Assembly (NCBI RefSeq): GCF_018613605.1
Contig: NZ_JAGGPU010000006.1
Coordinates: 416,411 to 480,410, forward strand
Length of the DNA stretch: 64,000 bases
Source of the DNA: Pedobacter sp. ISL-64
Lineage (GTDB): Bacteria > Bacteroidota > Bacteroidia > Sphingobacteriales > Sphingobacteriaceae
Direction of reading: 5' to 3'
Part shown: piece after piece, positions 34,229 to 43,129 of the stretch
Layout: every line of letters begins with the position of its first letter
How positions within the stretch are numbered: position 1 is the first letter of the stretch
Program-made: the position numbers and the translations under genes
Notes under the pieces: generated by a model
The model's input: the letters and a program-made list of their open reading frames with translations, nothing else
Told to the model about the DNA's origin: nothing
Databases searched by the model: none

Positions 34229-34519
34229 TTATTTTTCGATAATTTTTGGCACCATGAAAAATTGGTCGGTATGCTTTGCTGCATTTTTCAAGCCATCAGC
34301 CGTAGCTATTTCTTGCTTAACCACATCTTCTCTCCAAACATTCACCGATTCGTTCATATAAACCAACGGTTTCACGTTTGAAGTATCCAATTCATTTAAC
34401 TTTTCCATGAATGACAAAATTTTGTTCATTTCAGGAATCAGTGTATCCACCTGCTTTTCATCAATATGAATTCGAGCCAGATCGGCTATTTTATGGATGG
34501 TTTTTGCGTCTAAATTCAT
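34229..34519 (-). CDS. gatC: Asp-tRNA(Asn)/Glu-tRNA(Gln) amidotransferase subunit C
   Basis: The 96-aa protein matches GatC: TIHKIADLARIHIDEKQ at the start, LIPEMNKILSFMEKLNELDTSNVKPL in the middle and the REDVV segment, a belt that stabilises GatA-GatB. The subunit is needed for transamidation of misacylated tRNAs. gatA and gatB are not in the window. It lies two bases after the plsC-like gene and is coupled to it. Confidence 0.93.
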   Translation of the reverse strand: MNLDAKTIHKIADLARIHIDEKQVDTLIPEMNKILSFMEKLNELDTSNVKPLVYMNESVNVWREDVVKQEIATADGLKNAAKHTDQFFMVPKIIEK

Positions 34520-34521
34520 AT

Positions 34522-35283
34522 TTATACTAACTTACTATCAATCAATCTATAAACCTTTTCTTTTAATACATCAGAATCAACATCAGCCAAAGTTGAGGTA
34601 TTTATGGGTTTGTGGACGTAAATATCGCAAATTCCTGGCTTACTTCCATACTTTGCTCCGTCATCCCAATTAATTTTCCAAACATCGGTAATACTAACGG
34701 GCACCAGCGGTATATTTTTATCGATAGCCAGGCGGAAGGGACCATTTTTAAACTCACCCAACTTTGGTGGGTAATGGTCGTCTATTTTACCTTCCGGAAA
34801 AATAATCAGGCTCATCCCCTTTTCTAAGTTTTCGCCAGCTTTTTTAAATGCTTTAAAAGCCGAAATCTTACTGTCGCGGTTCACAGAAATATCGATGGTT
34901 TTAAAAAAAATGCCCAATACGGGATTATTCAACAATTCATCCTTTCCCATAAAGTGGAATTTACCATGCCCCATGATACAGAAAATCATAATATCCAGGT
35001 TAGAGGTATGGTTTGCACAATAGATGTAAGTTTGTTTGGGATTTAGCTCTTCTTCATATTGATAACGAAAAAAAACACCTGAAAACAGACTGCACAAAAA
35101 ACTGTTGGCTTTTCTGAAAAAATTGAGCGTACTGTAATACTTCTCATTACGTGAGGTAATGTAATATATTGGATAGAACAGAGCGAAAAAAAACAGTATC
35201 CAGAATAGAAACCATATCCGGTGTACTTGTCTTAGAAGATAAATCATAGATAACCAAAAATATAAAATAGTTTGATATTTCAA
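34522..35283 (-). CDS. 1-acyl-sn-glycerol-3-phosphate acyltransferase (PlsC-like)
   Basis: This 253-aa membrane enzyme adds the second acyl chain in phospholipid synthesis. It has N-terminal helices (residues 6-44), the catalytic motif I NHTSNLD (the HX4D box, about residue 92), and motif III FPEG in SLIIFPEGKID. The spacing is normal. It is the first gene of an operon with gatC. Confidence 0.9.
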   Translation of the reverse strand: MKYQTILYFWLSMIYLLRQVHRIWFLFWILFFFALFYPIYYITSRNEKYYSTLNFFRKANSFLCSLFSGVFFRYQYEEELNPKQTYIYCANHTSNLDIMIFCIMGHGKFHFMGKDELLNNPVLGIFFKTIDISVNRDSKISAFKAFKKAGENLEKGMSLIIFPEGKIDDHYPPKLGEFKNGPFRLAIDKNIPLVPVSITDVWKINWDDGAKYGSKPGICDIYVHKPINTSTLADVDSDVLKEKVYRLIDSKLV

Positions 35284-35986
35284 ATAAGTGTTTTACTGTA
35301 GGCTCGTTTATAGTCGATAGCACGCTAACCAGTCATTGATCAAAGACTTCCCCACTACGGTCCTATTGTGGACACATCTACATTAGCCTGTATTTATTTT
35401 TCAGCACATATTTTTAAGGTGATTGCCATGCCGTCTTAAATGTTCGAGATCAGCATCTTCCTGCTATTAAGAGACCATGATTCTAAAACTATCAAGTGTC
35501 GACACAAATGTTTATTTATTTTTTCGCTCTTTGCCGCGGGGCATGGTAGTTTTTCGCAGATCATGTTATTTTTATTTGTGCTCAAGAATGCTGGCGCATT
35601 TTGGAGCGCCAAAGTAGCCAAAGCGCTTTGTCATCCGATAGCTATCGGATCCAGCAATGGGCCTCTCACACACATCAAAAAAACAGCGGCACTTTGTTTA
35701 ATCAGTTTTTGTTTGTGTTTTCTTTGGGCTGATTGAGCCCTTCGGGGTTTGTGTTCAATGCTATTTTGAGCCTTAATTCAGTGATTACGAACACAAAACC
35801 ACTGCGTTTCAGGTTTGTTGGTGCCAATTATAATGAACTACTCCTGTTTTTTTGATTCTCCCGACCCTTGGGATTGACGGCGTTCTTCGGTAGAACCAGT
35901 GTATTATTAAAGCGGGTCAGCATAATGCTTAAAAACCAACAAAGATATGTCAACACGATAGGCTACGGTCGATGATGATTGAAAAA
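35284..35986. other. gene-free region with palindrome, upstream of the tandem array
   Basis: About 700 bases without a credible gene. It contains a perfect 18-bp palindrome around CCGATAGCTATCGG (35633-35650), preceded by GCGCCAAAGTAGCC-like wording. A plus-strand frame (35440-35736) exists, but its sequence looks like translated repeat DNA. I take this as dispersed repetitive sequence. Confidence 0.45.
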
Positions 35987-37249
35987 GCACTTGTCCACGG
36001 TTCCGTCCCTGCAAAAACCGCTGTTTATAAAGCTTATTGAAGTGTAAAGCCGAGAGCGCAGCGAGGACTTGTAACAGAAAGAAGGACTGTAGCTCCCGAT
36101 AAATACGTGCTTTCATTTTCAAATTATGGTTATATTGCTCGCTGTGGTTGTTGTGGCACCAGCGCTAGGAAAAGATCTCTCCGCTACGTTACACTCCGGT
36201 CGAGATGACGGAAAAAATATTGAGAGATAACGATCGAAAAGGTACTTCTCCGCAGTTCCATCCCTGCAAAAACCGCTGTTTATAAACCTTATTGAAGTGT
36301 AAAGCCGAGAGCGCAGCGAGGACTTGTAACAGAAGAAGGACTGTAGCTCCCGATGAAATACGTGCTTTCATTTTCAAATTATGTTTATATTGCTCGCTGT
36401 GGTTGTTGTGGCACCAGCGCCAGGAAAAGATCTCTCCGCTACGTTACACTCCGGTCGAGATGACGAAAAAATATTGAGAGATAATGATCGAAAAGGTACT
36501 TCTCCGCAGTTCCGTCCTTGCAAAAACCACTGTTAATAAACCTTATTGAAGTGTAAAGCCCAGAGCGCAGCGAGGACTTGTAACAGAAAGAAGGACTGTA
36601 GCTCCCGATGAAATACGTGCTTTCATTTTCAAATTATGGTTATATTGCTCGCTGTGGTTGTTGTGGCACCAGCGCCAGGAAAAGATCTCTCCGCTACGTT
36701 ACACTCCGGTCGAGATGACGGAAAAAATAGTGAGAGATAACGATCGAAAAGGTACTTCTCCGCAGTTCCGTCCCTGCAAAAACCGCTGTTTATAAAGCTT
36801 ACTGAAGTGTAAAGCCGAGAGCGCAGCGAGGACTTGCAACAGAAAGAAGGACTGTAGCTCCCGATGAAATACCGGCTTTCATTTTCAAGTTATGTTATAT
36901 TGCTCACTGTGGTTGTTGCGGCACCAGCGCCAGGAAAAGATCTCTCCGCTACGTTACACTCCGGTCGAGATGACGAAAAAATATTGAGAGATAACGATCG
37001 AAAAGGTACTTCTCCGCAGTTCCGTCCTTGCAAAAACCACTGTTAATAAACCTTATTGAAGTGTAAAGCCCAGAGCGCAGCGAGGACTTGCAACGGAAAG
37101 AAGGACTACAGCCTCCGATGAAATACCGGCTTTCATTTTCAAGTTATGGTTATATTGCTCACTGTGGTTGTTGCGGCACCAGCGCTAGGAAAAGATCTCT
37201 CCGCTACGTTGCACTCCGGTCGAGATGACGAAAAAAATAGTGAGATGAC
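35987..37249. repeat. tandem array of five ~254-bp units
   Basis: Units start at 35987, 36241, 36495, 36751 and 37005, so lengths are 254, 254, 256 and 254; the last is slightly truncated. From unit 2 on each begins GGTACTTCTCCGCAG and all end near GGTCGAGATGACG. Units 3 and 5 share variants in their first half (CCACTGTTAATAAACC) against units 1, 2 and 4 (CCGCTGTTTATAAA), while units 4 and 5 share the second half (GAAATACCGGC). This mosaic points to unequal recombination. There is no conserved long frame. The array lies just upstream of trpS. Confidence 0.9.
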
Positions 37250-37357
37250 AACTATACATATAAATTATAGGTTCTACCAGTATTCAAAAAAAATCTTACC
37301 ATTAAAATTGAAGCGATTTATGATTTGCTTGTATTTTATTTTTAATTTCGTGCCATT

Positions 37358-38356
37358 ATGAAAGAAACAGTGGTGAGCGGTATCCGCTCAACAGGAAAAT
37401 TACATTTGGGTAATTATTATGGTGCAGTTAAAAACTTCGTTCAAATGCAGAACGACTACAACTGCTACTTTTTTATCGCCGATTTACACTCCTTAACTAC
37501 ACATCCTACTCCAGCCGATTTACATGGAAATATTAAACATGTTTTGGTTGAATATCTGGCTAGTGGAATTGATCCAGAAAATAGTACCATTTATATACAA
37601 AGTGATGTTCCGGAAATTGCAGAGCTTTATCTATACTTAAATATGAACGCTTATATGGGTGAATTAGAGCGCAGCACATCTTTTAAAGATAAAGTGCGTG
37701 CCAACCCAGATAACGTAAATGCAGGTTTATTAACCTATCCGGTATTAATGGCCGCAGATATTTTAATCCACAAAGCTACTAAAGTACCTGTTGGAAAAGA
37801 TCAGGAGCAACATTTGGAAATGGCGCGTACTTTCGGAAACCGTTTCAACAGGTTATACAATACAGAATATTTCCCTGAACCTTACGCTTTTAGCTACTCT
37901 GACAAACTGGTTAAAGTACCTGGTTTGGATGGCAAAGGTAAAATGGGTAAATCAGAAGGCGAAGCCAATGCAGTTTACCTATCTGATGACCCTGAAACCA
38001 TTCGTAAAAAAGTAATGAGAGCGGTTAGTGATGGTGGCCCAACGGAAGAAAACCAACCAAAACCTGAACCTATTCAGAATCTTTTTGATTTAATGAAAGT
38101 GGTTTCGAGTGCGGATACACTTGCACATTTTGAAGATTTGTATGGCAAAATGCAGATCCGTTATGGCGATTTCAAAAAACAACTGGCAGAAGATATGATT
38201 ATTACGACTGCACCTATGCGTGACCGTATTTTGGATATTGCCAAAAATGATTCATATTTAAGGCAAGTAGCTAAACATGGTGCATTGAAGGCCCGCGAAA
38301 GCGCGCAAAAAACCATCAGAGAGGTTCGCAGTTTAATCGGGTTTAAAAGTTTTTAA
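37358..38356 (+). CDS. trpS: tryptophan--tRNA ligase
   Basis: This class I synthetase charges tRNA(Trp). The 332-aa protein has the HIGH-type motif KLHLGNYYG (about residue 15), the variant KMSKS motif GKMGKSEG (about 195) and the family stretches SDVPEIAELYLYLN and PVGKDQEQHLEMAR. Length and motifs are typical of bacterial TrpRS. It is followed by the heptad element and the nucleoside kinase. Confidence 0.95.
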   Translation: MKETVVSGIRSTGKLHLGNYYGAVKNFVQMQNDYNCYFFIADLHSLTTHPTPADLHGNIKHVLVEYLASGIDPENSTIYIQSDVPEIAELYLYLNMNAYMGELERSTSFKDKVRANPDNVNAGLLTYPVLMAADILIHKATKVPVGKDQEQHLEMARTFGNRFNRLYNTEYFPEPYAFSYSDKLVKVPGLDGKGKMGKSEGEANAVYLSDDPETIRKKVMRAVSDGGPTEENQPKPEPIQNLFDLMKVVSSADTLAHFEDLYGKMQIRYGDFKKQLAEDMIITTAPMRDRILDIAKNDSYLRQVAKHGALKARESAQKTIREVRSLIGFKSF

Positions 38357-38367
38357 TAATTTTAATA

Positions 38368-38465
38368 GATTTGAGATATGGGAAACTAGATTTGAGATAT
38401 TAGATTTGAGATTAATTCTCAGTCGCATATCCCGAATCTCAAATCTCACATCTCGAATCTCCAAT
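38368..38465. repeat. palindromic heptad-periodic element (GATTTGA type), exactly fourteen heptads
   Basis: Ninety-eight bases read as fourteen 7-mers with no register slip. The first seven are GATTTGA-like (GATTTGA three times, GATATGG, GATATTA). After the centre come seven of the complementary kind (CTCAAAT, CTCACAT, CTCGAAT, CTCCAAT). It fills the gap between trpS and the kinase gene. Confidence 0.85.
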
Positions 38466-38474
38466 CTAAAGAAA

Positions 38475-39089
38475 ATGCACATAGCAATTGTAGGAAATAT
38501 AGGTGCCGGTAAAACTACCTTAACAGGTTTATTAGCCAAGAATTATGGATGGGAAGCTTTATACGAGGCTGTGGACAATAACCCTTATCTGGAAGATTTT
38601 TACAGCGACATGAAACGTTGGAGCTTTAATCTTCAGATTTATTTCCTAAACAGTCGTTTTCAGCAAATTACCGACATTGAAGTAAATAAACGCAACGTAA
38701 TTCAGGATAGGACCATTTATGAAGACGCACATATTTTTGCAGAAAACCTGCATGATATGGCATTAATGACCACCCGCGATCATGATAATTACAGGGCTAT
38801 TTTTGATAACATTACCTCTTTTATTAAACCACCCGATTTATTGGTTTACCTGCGTGCATCGGTACCTACATTGGTTAATAATATCCAACGTCGTGGCCGT
38901 GAGTACGAAGCGGGCATCCGTATCGATTACCTGTCTAAGCTGAATGAAAAATACGAAGCCTGGATTAAGGGTTATAACCTGGGGAAATTATTGATTTTGG
39001 ACAAAGATAAATTAGATTTCACCAACAACCCAGAAGATCTAGGTACGGTAATCCAATCTATTGAGGCTGAAATAAATGGATTATTTTAA
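38475..39089 (+). CDS. deoxynucleoside kinase
   Basis: This enzyme phosphorylates deoxynucleosides for nucleotide salvage. The start at 38475 (MHIAIVGNIGAGKTTLTGLLA) is the family start; the longer frame from 38406 would translate the heptad element. The 204-aa protein has the Walker A GNIGAGKTT, the DRTIYEDAHIFAENL segment (DRS-like) and the lid RRGREYEAGI. It is translationally linked with the following small gene by a 14-base overlap. Confidence 0.92.
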   Translation: MHIAIVGNIGAGKTTLTGLLAKNYGWEALYEAVDNNPYLEDFYSDMKRWSFNLQIYFLNSRFQQITDIEVNKRNVIQDRTIYEDAHIFAENLHDMALMTTRDHDNYRAIFDNITSFIKPPDLLVYLRASVPTLVNNIQRRGREYEAGIRIDYLSKLNEKYEAWIKGYNLGKLLILDKDKLDFTNNPEDLGTVIQSIEAEINGLF

Positions 39090-39324
39090 AAACAGAATAA
39101 CATTTTTCTTTTGTGGCAAAAAAGAGGGAAAGGATTTTGAACATGAAAAACCTGAGAACTGGAAATGGGGAATTTTTTATTTCGCCAAAAATGACTACAG
39201 GTTTATTCTTCCAAAAAGAAATAATGCAATGGGCTATACACTCAATTTTGCCCACCGAACAACTTATATTGTTTTGATTTTGATTATAGCCATTGGTATT
39301 TTATCTCGGATTTTAAATAAATAG
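39076..39324 (+). CDS. DUF5808-like small membrane protein, 82 aa
   Basis: After a charged N-terminus comes KWGIFYFAKNDYRFILPKR, then AMGYTLNFAHRTTY, closely fitting the DUF5808 pattern (Trp-x-Gly, Tyr-Phe, Lys-Arg, Gly-x-Thr-Leu-Asn-Phe). A single hydrophobic helix ends the protein (about 62-79). It overlaps the end of the kinase gene by 14 bases and leads to kdsB by one base, so all three are in one operon. Function is unknown. Confidence 0.7.
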   Translation: MDYFKNRITFFFCGKKEGKDFEHEKPENWKWGIFYFAKNDYRFILPKRNNAMGYTLNFAHRTTYIVLILIIAIGILSRILNK

Positions 39325-39325
39325 T

Positions 39326-40081
39326 ATGTCTAAAATTATCGGAATTATTCCTGCACGATATGCCTCTACCCGTTTTCCGGGAAAGCCTTTAGTAGATATT
39401 GCCGGAAAAACCATGATCCAAAGGGTTTACGAGCAAGCATCGAAAGCCGAAAGCTTATCGAAAGTAGTAATTGCCACCGATGATGTACGGATTGCCGATG
39501 AAGTAAAGCGGTTTGGTGGAGAATTTATCTTTACCTCAACTAATCACCAAAGCGGAACTGATAGATGCGCTGAAGTGATTGAGACTTTACCTGGGTACGA
39601 TATTGTGATCAACATCCAGGGTGATGAACCATTTATCGAACCTGCACAGATTGAATTACTGGCGAGCTGTTTTACTGAAGAAAAAGTACAGTTAGCAACA
39701 TTAATCAAATCTATCCAGAGTCAGGAAAGTGTATACAATCCCAATAGTCCTAAAGTGGTGATCGATGTAAACGGTCGCGCCATGTATTTTAGCCGCAGTC
39801 CAATTCCTTTTATCAGAAATGGCGAACCAGGTGTATGGGCAGAAAAACATCAGTTTTACAAGCACATCGGAATTTACGGTTACCGCACAGAATCATTAAA
39901 AGCCATTACCAAATTACCACCATCTTCTTTAGAAATTGCCGAAAGCTTAGAACAACTTCGCTGGATCGAAAATGGATTTTATATCCAAACAAAAGTAACT
40001 GACTTAGAAACAGTTGCAATAGATACACCAGAAGACTTATTAAAACTGAATAAATTGCTTAAGGCTTTGAAACTAGACTGA
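39326..40081 (+). CDS. kdsB: 3-deoxy-manno-octulosonate cytidylyltransferase
   Basis: The enzyme makes CMP-KDO for lipopolysaccharide inner core. The 251-aa protein has the nucleotidyltransferase start IIPARYASTRFPGKPL, the motif INIQGDEPFI, FSRSPIPF and a final part ESLEQLRWIENGF. These are diagnostic of KdsB. It is the last gene of the kinase-DUF5808-kdsB operon and ends before a heptad hairpin. Confidence 0.95.
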   Translation: MSKIIGIIPARYASTRFPGKPLVDIAGKTMIQRVYEQASKAESLSKVVIATDDVRIADEVKRFGGEFIFTSTNHQSGTDRCAEVIETLPGYDIVINIQGDEPFIEPAQIELLASCFTEEKVQLATLIKSIQSQESVYNPNSPKVVIDVNGRAMYFSRSPIPFIRNGEPGVWAEKHQFYKHIGIYGYRTESLKAITKLPPSSLEIAESLEQLRWIENGFYIQTKVTDLETVAIDTPEDLLKLNKLLKALKLD

Positions 40082-40089
40082 GTTCATTA

Positions 40090-40152
40090 AACATTGGTTA
40101 TAAGTTTAGTGTTTAGGTTAGCGCTACTCCCTAAACACTAAACTCTCCCTAA
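40090..40152. repeat. heptad-periodic palindrome (GTTTAGT type)
   Basis: Perfect 15-bp arms AGTTTAGTGTTTAGG (40103-40117) and CCTAAACACTAAACT (40130-40144) flank a 12-base loop. The arms read as GTTTAGT, GTTTAGG and TAAACAC, TAAACTC in a single 7-base register. It lies between convergent kdsB and the MarR-GNAT gene and may end both transcripts. Confidence 0.75.
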
Positions 40153-40153
40153 C

Positions 40154-41107
40154 CTACCTAATCACCAGTTCCATCTGAATATTACATCGCGTGTACGGTG
40201 TGGGCTTACCTGCCACTTTTTGGAAACCTAGTTTATGGTAAAGGTTTATGGCTGGTTTTAAAATGGTATTGCTCTCCAAATAAATTTTAGATGCATCTAA
40301 CGATCTTGCCTTATCAATAATGGCATTTGCCAATAGAAAGCCCACATTTTTTCCTTGTGCTTTTGGCGATACCGCCATTTTGGCCAGTTCAAAATCATAT
40401 TCGCCATCATTCATCTTAATTAGTGCACAAACACCCAAAGGCTCACCTTCGTAAAGAGCAACCAATATAAAACCTCCTTTATCTAAAATATAACCCTGCG
40501 GATTATCCAAAGCTTTATAATCAGATTCTTCCATGGTAAAATACTGTGAAATCCACTCTACATTTAGCGACCTAAATATTTCCTGGTATTTGGGCTGGTA
40601 ATCTACAATCTCAATCTTTAAGCTATCTCTTTCTTTTTTCTTTTCCATTACCCTTCTCAACAAGGTTTTTTGCCCCAATAAAAACTCCCACTCGCCTATT
40701 GCTTCCCAAAGTTTATTTTGCGACTGGCCCGAAATCTCTTCAATGGCAGCATTTACATCAATCAGCTGATCTTCAATTTTTTTAGAGATCTCTATTCCTG
40801 CCGGAGAAAGGCTCACCACATTCCTCCGTCCATCGGTTTTATCTTTTCCCTCTTTAACGTAGCCCTTTTTTAGCATTTCGCTAATGATTTTACTTACAGA
40901 TGGATGAGAATGGCCTATATCTTTAGCCAGTTCGGTAATTGTTTTTTCTTTCTCTTGTGCCAAAGCATAAAACACAGGAAACCACTTAGGTTGCATATCA
41001 ATATTATACAACTTATAAATCTGCGCTGCGTCTTCAGTTACTTTATCGGTTAGCATTCTTAACCTGCTACCTATAGCTACTTTACCAGTTTCTTCGAAAA
41101 AATTCAT
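40154..41107 (-). CDS. MarR-GNAT fusion: winged-helix regulator with acetyltransferase domain
   Basis: Residues 1-150 form a MarR-like helix-turn-helix (ELAKDIGHSHPSVSKIISEML, wing EGKDKTDGRRNVVSL). Residues 160-317 form a GNAT N-acetyltransferase with the acetyl-CoA loop SPKAQGKNVGFLLANAII and the C-terminal YHKLGFQKV. Such fusions are recurrent in bacteria, with the acetyl transfer substrate unknown. It has its own promoter with a dyad just upstream and is likely autoregulated. Confidence 0.9.
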   Translation of the reverse strand: MNFFEETGKVAIGSRLRMLTDKVTEDAAQIYKLYNIDMQPKWFPVFYALAQEKEKTITELAKDIGHSHPSVSKIISEMLKKGYVKEGKDKTDGRRNVVSLSPAGIEISKKIEDQLIDVNAAIEEISGQSQNKLWEAIGEWEFLLGQKTLLRRVMEKKKERDSLKIEIVDYQPKYQEIFRSLNVEWISQYFTMEESDYKALDNPQGYILDKGGFILVALYEGEPLGVCALIKMNDGEYDFELAKMAVSPKAQGKNVGFLLANAIIDKARSLDASKIYLESNTILKPAINLYHKLGFQKVAGKPTPYTRCNIQMELVIR

Positions 41108-41119
41108 AACAATAATTAA

Positions 41120-41144
41120 TTACGTAATCAGTTACGCAAATATA
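41120..41144 (-). promoter_or_regulatory. promoter and candidate MarR operator
   Basis: On the minus strand a perfect TATATTTG -7 box (41137-41144) runs directly into a dyad, TTGCGTAA and TTACGTAA with a 4-base spacer (41120-41139). The ATG follows at 41107. The position over the start of transcription suits repression by the MarR domain. Confidence 0.6.
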
Positions 41145-41212
41145 AGAACTAAATTGAAGTCTGCAACAGTTTTAATTGCCTGGGGTTAATATTTTAGTAT
41201 TTTCGCCCTTAT

Positions 41213-41782
41213 ATGAAAAAGAAAACGCTCCTATTTATATTCATTTTATGTGCCTATACCAGCTTTGCACAAGATGAGCCCGGCTTAATAATAAAGACAA
41301 ACATTTTGAATTTAGTAGCCAAAAGGCCTACAATAGCCATAGAAAAGACTTTTTCAAACCGCTATGGCTTGGAGTTCGCTTACACCTCTGGCGAAATTAA
41401 AAATCTGGGCTACCGCGATTATCTCCATTACGAAGGCTTCTTGCTTCGCGCAAAGAAATACATCCGCCCGATCAAAAAAAGAGAAGCCAATGCTTTTTAT
41501 GGCGTTTATTTCGGAAACCTCGATAAAACTGTTGTCTCGCATCGCTCAGTTGATGAAACCGGTATTTTCAGCTGGGGCCGAAACAGGGATTTTAGTGCGG
41601 GTTCTTTGCGTTATGGCGGAACATTTGGCGTATCCTTTATTCCGGGGAAACATTTTCTTTTAGAGGGCTTAACAGGCTTAGGTTATGGAGATTATTATCA
41701 TGTTCAAAATAATTTAAAGAATAGGCTCCCAGGTGGTTATTTCGACTTTCAATTGTGGTTATCTATTGGCTATTCCTTTTAA
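41213..41782 (+). CDS. hypothetical secreted protein, possible outer-membrane barrel
   Basis: The 189-aa protein has a signal peptide ending TSFAQ (residue 20). The rest has alternating short strands with aromatic ends (GLEFAYTSG, FYGVYFGNL, SLRYGGTFGVSF) and ends with SIGYSF, a terminal Phe typical of outer-membrane proteins. It resembles DUF3575-like barrels, but I am not sure. Function is unknown. It is divergent from the MarR-GNAT gene. Confidence 0.65.
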   Translation: MKKKTLLFIFILCAYTSFAQDEPGLIIKTNILNLVAKRPTIAIEKTFSNRYGLEFAYTSGEIKNLGYRDYLHYEGFLLRAKKYIRPIKKREANAFYGVYFGNLDKTVVSHRSVDETGIFSWGRNRDFSAGSLRYGGTFGVSFIPGKHFLLEGLTGLGYGDYYHVQNNLKNRLPGGYFDFQLWLSIGYSF

Positions 41783-41841
41783 ATTTAGGGATATCATAAA
41801 ATATGGACATGAACTAAAACATAAAATTTGTAGTTTTGAAT

Positions 41842-42384
41842 ATGAGAAATATACCGCTCTTTGTTGCTATCTGTCTGTTAGCGCTCGTTGCCTGTAATTC
41901 GAACAGCAAAAAGGAAACCAATGCCATTGAGTTTAAAAATGTTAATCAGCGCCTCGCCAAATCTTTTTCTGATTTAAAACGTTTGGACACGTTTAAGATC
42001 GAACTTACTGGTCGGAAACCCGAAGAAATGGTATTGAATTTCACAATCAAAAATGCCGACGGAAAAGAAATTTACAATACCAAAATAAAAGGAACTGAAT
42101 TATTGGGCAGTACCGATCCAAATGTTGATCTTTCAAAAGAAAAAGACCAGATTATTTTCTTAAAAACCATTGCTGATGATTTTTTTAGCGATGATAATTT
42201 TCTCGAACCTGCAGTAATGCCTGAGGATAAAGCCGATAATTATACTCCTGACAAAGCCCTTTATGAGGAATTAAAAAAATCGGGGTTAAATGGCTTTAAG
42301 TATCGTTTAGGAAAAGAAAACAACATTTACATTGCCTGGAGCGAAAAAGAACAAAAAGTGAAGATTTATTATAACTGCTGTTAA
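41842..42384 (+). CDS. hypothetical lipoprotein
   Basis: The start at 41842 (MRNIPLFVAICLLALVACNS) is preferred over the upstream TTG. The signal ends in the lipobox LVAC, so the mature protein starts at Cys and is lipid-anchored. The 180-aa product has no motif that I know. It follows the 189-aa gene by 59 bases and may be in the same operon. Confidence 0.7.
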   Translation: MRNIPLFVAICLLALVACNSNSKKETNAIEFKNVNQRLAKSFSDLKRLDTFKIELTGRKPEEMVLNFTIKNADGKEIYNTKIKGTELLGSTDPNVDLSKEKDQIIFLKTIADDFFSDDNFLEPAVMPEDKADNYTPDKALYEELKKSGLNGFKYRLGKENNIYIAWSEKEQKVKIYYNCC

Positions 42385-42414
42385 TAGATATAAATCAACG
42401 CCAGGAATTTAGAA

Positions 42415-42892
42415 ATGAAAAGATCTGAATTTATTGCAAACAGATTAAGAGAAGTTTTATTAAATGGTTATTGGATTGCCAACACCAACTACCAGGAACA
42501 ATTGTTAAGCATTACCTGGCAACAGGCAAGGCATCAGGTAGCAGATTTAAATACAATTGCAGCTTTAACCCATCACATCAATTATTATCTGGCTGGTATT
42601 TTAAATGTATTTAAAGGCGGGCTTTTGGATATTAAAGATCAATATAGTTTCGACCTGCCGCCAATACAATCAGAAATGGACTGGAAAAAAAATGACTGAA
42701 GAATTTTTGGCAAATTCGGCAGCTTTCGCCGATGAAGTAGCGCAAATGCCAGATGAAAAATTAGATCAGGTATTTGTAAATGAAAAGTATGGCACTTATC
42801 TGCGTAATATAGAAGGTGTAATTGAGCACAGTTACTACCATTTTGGGCAGATTGTACTGATCAAAAAACTGATTTTAGCAGCAACAAAATAA
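42415..42892 (+). pseudogene. DinB-like protein, split by a frameshift in an A8 run
   Basis: The first frame (42415-42699) reads MKRSEFIANRLREVLLNGYWI to SEMDWKKND, with THHINYYLAG near residue 50. The second frame continues the protein as TEEFLANSAAFADEVAQMP to IEHSYYHFGQIVLIKKL, ending at 42892. The frames switch at a run of eight A (42685-42692): seven A would give one continuous frame of about 158 aa with two His-containing helices, as in DinB-type metal-binding proteins. It may be a pseudogene, a slippage-controlled gene or a sequencing error. Confidence 0.75.
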
Positions 42893-43129
42893 ATGTCGCT
42901 ACTGATGATGAAGCGTATTAATCTAAAATGCCTTCATTAAACGCATAACTTTTACTTCTTTCCCCCCGCCTCTTCTTTTTTAAAGATATTATTCTCCGCA
43001 AATCAAGTGCTTATATTCTTTTTTTTTAAAAAAATATTTTATTTTTATTTACAATAACTAAATAAATAGTTGTACTTTCAGACACTTAACCAAGTACACT
43101 ATTTTATTAACGCTTCTTCAACAACATAC

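Noticed and set aside
35440..35736. Plus-strand frame of 98 codons with a hydrophobic start
   Set aside because: The translation looks like that of repetitive intergenic DNA, crosses an 18-bp palindrome and has no promoter or family features.
35987..37249. CRISPR array
   Set aside because: Units are about 254 bp and nearly identical throughout, without short repeats separated by unique spacers.
35907..37361. Several short frames of 60-71 codons in the 254-bp array
   Set aside because: The frames differ between units because of indels and the unit length is not divisible by three; they are chance frames of the repeat.
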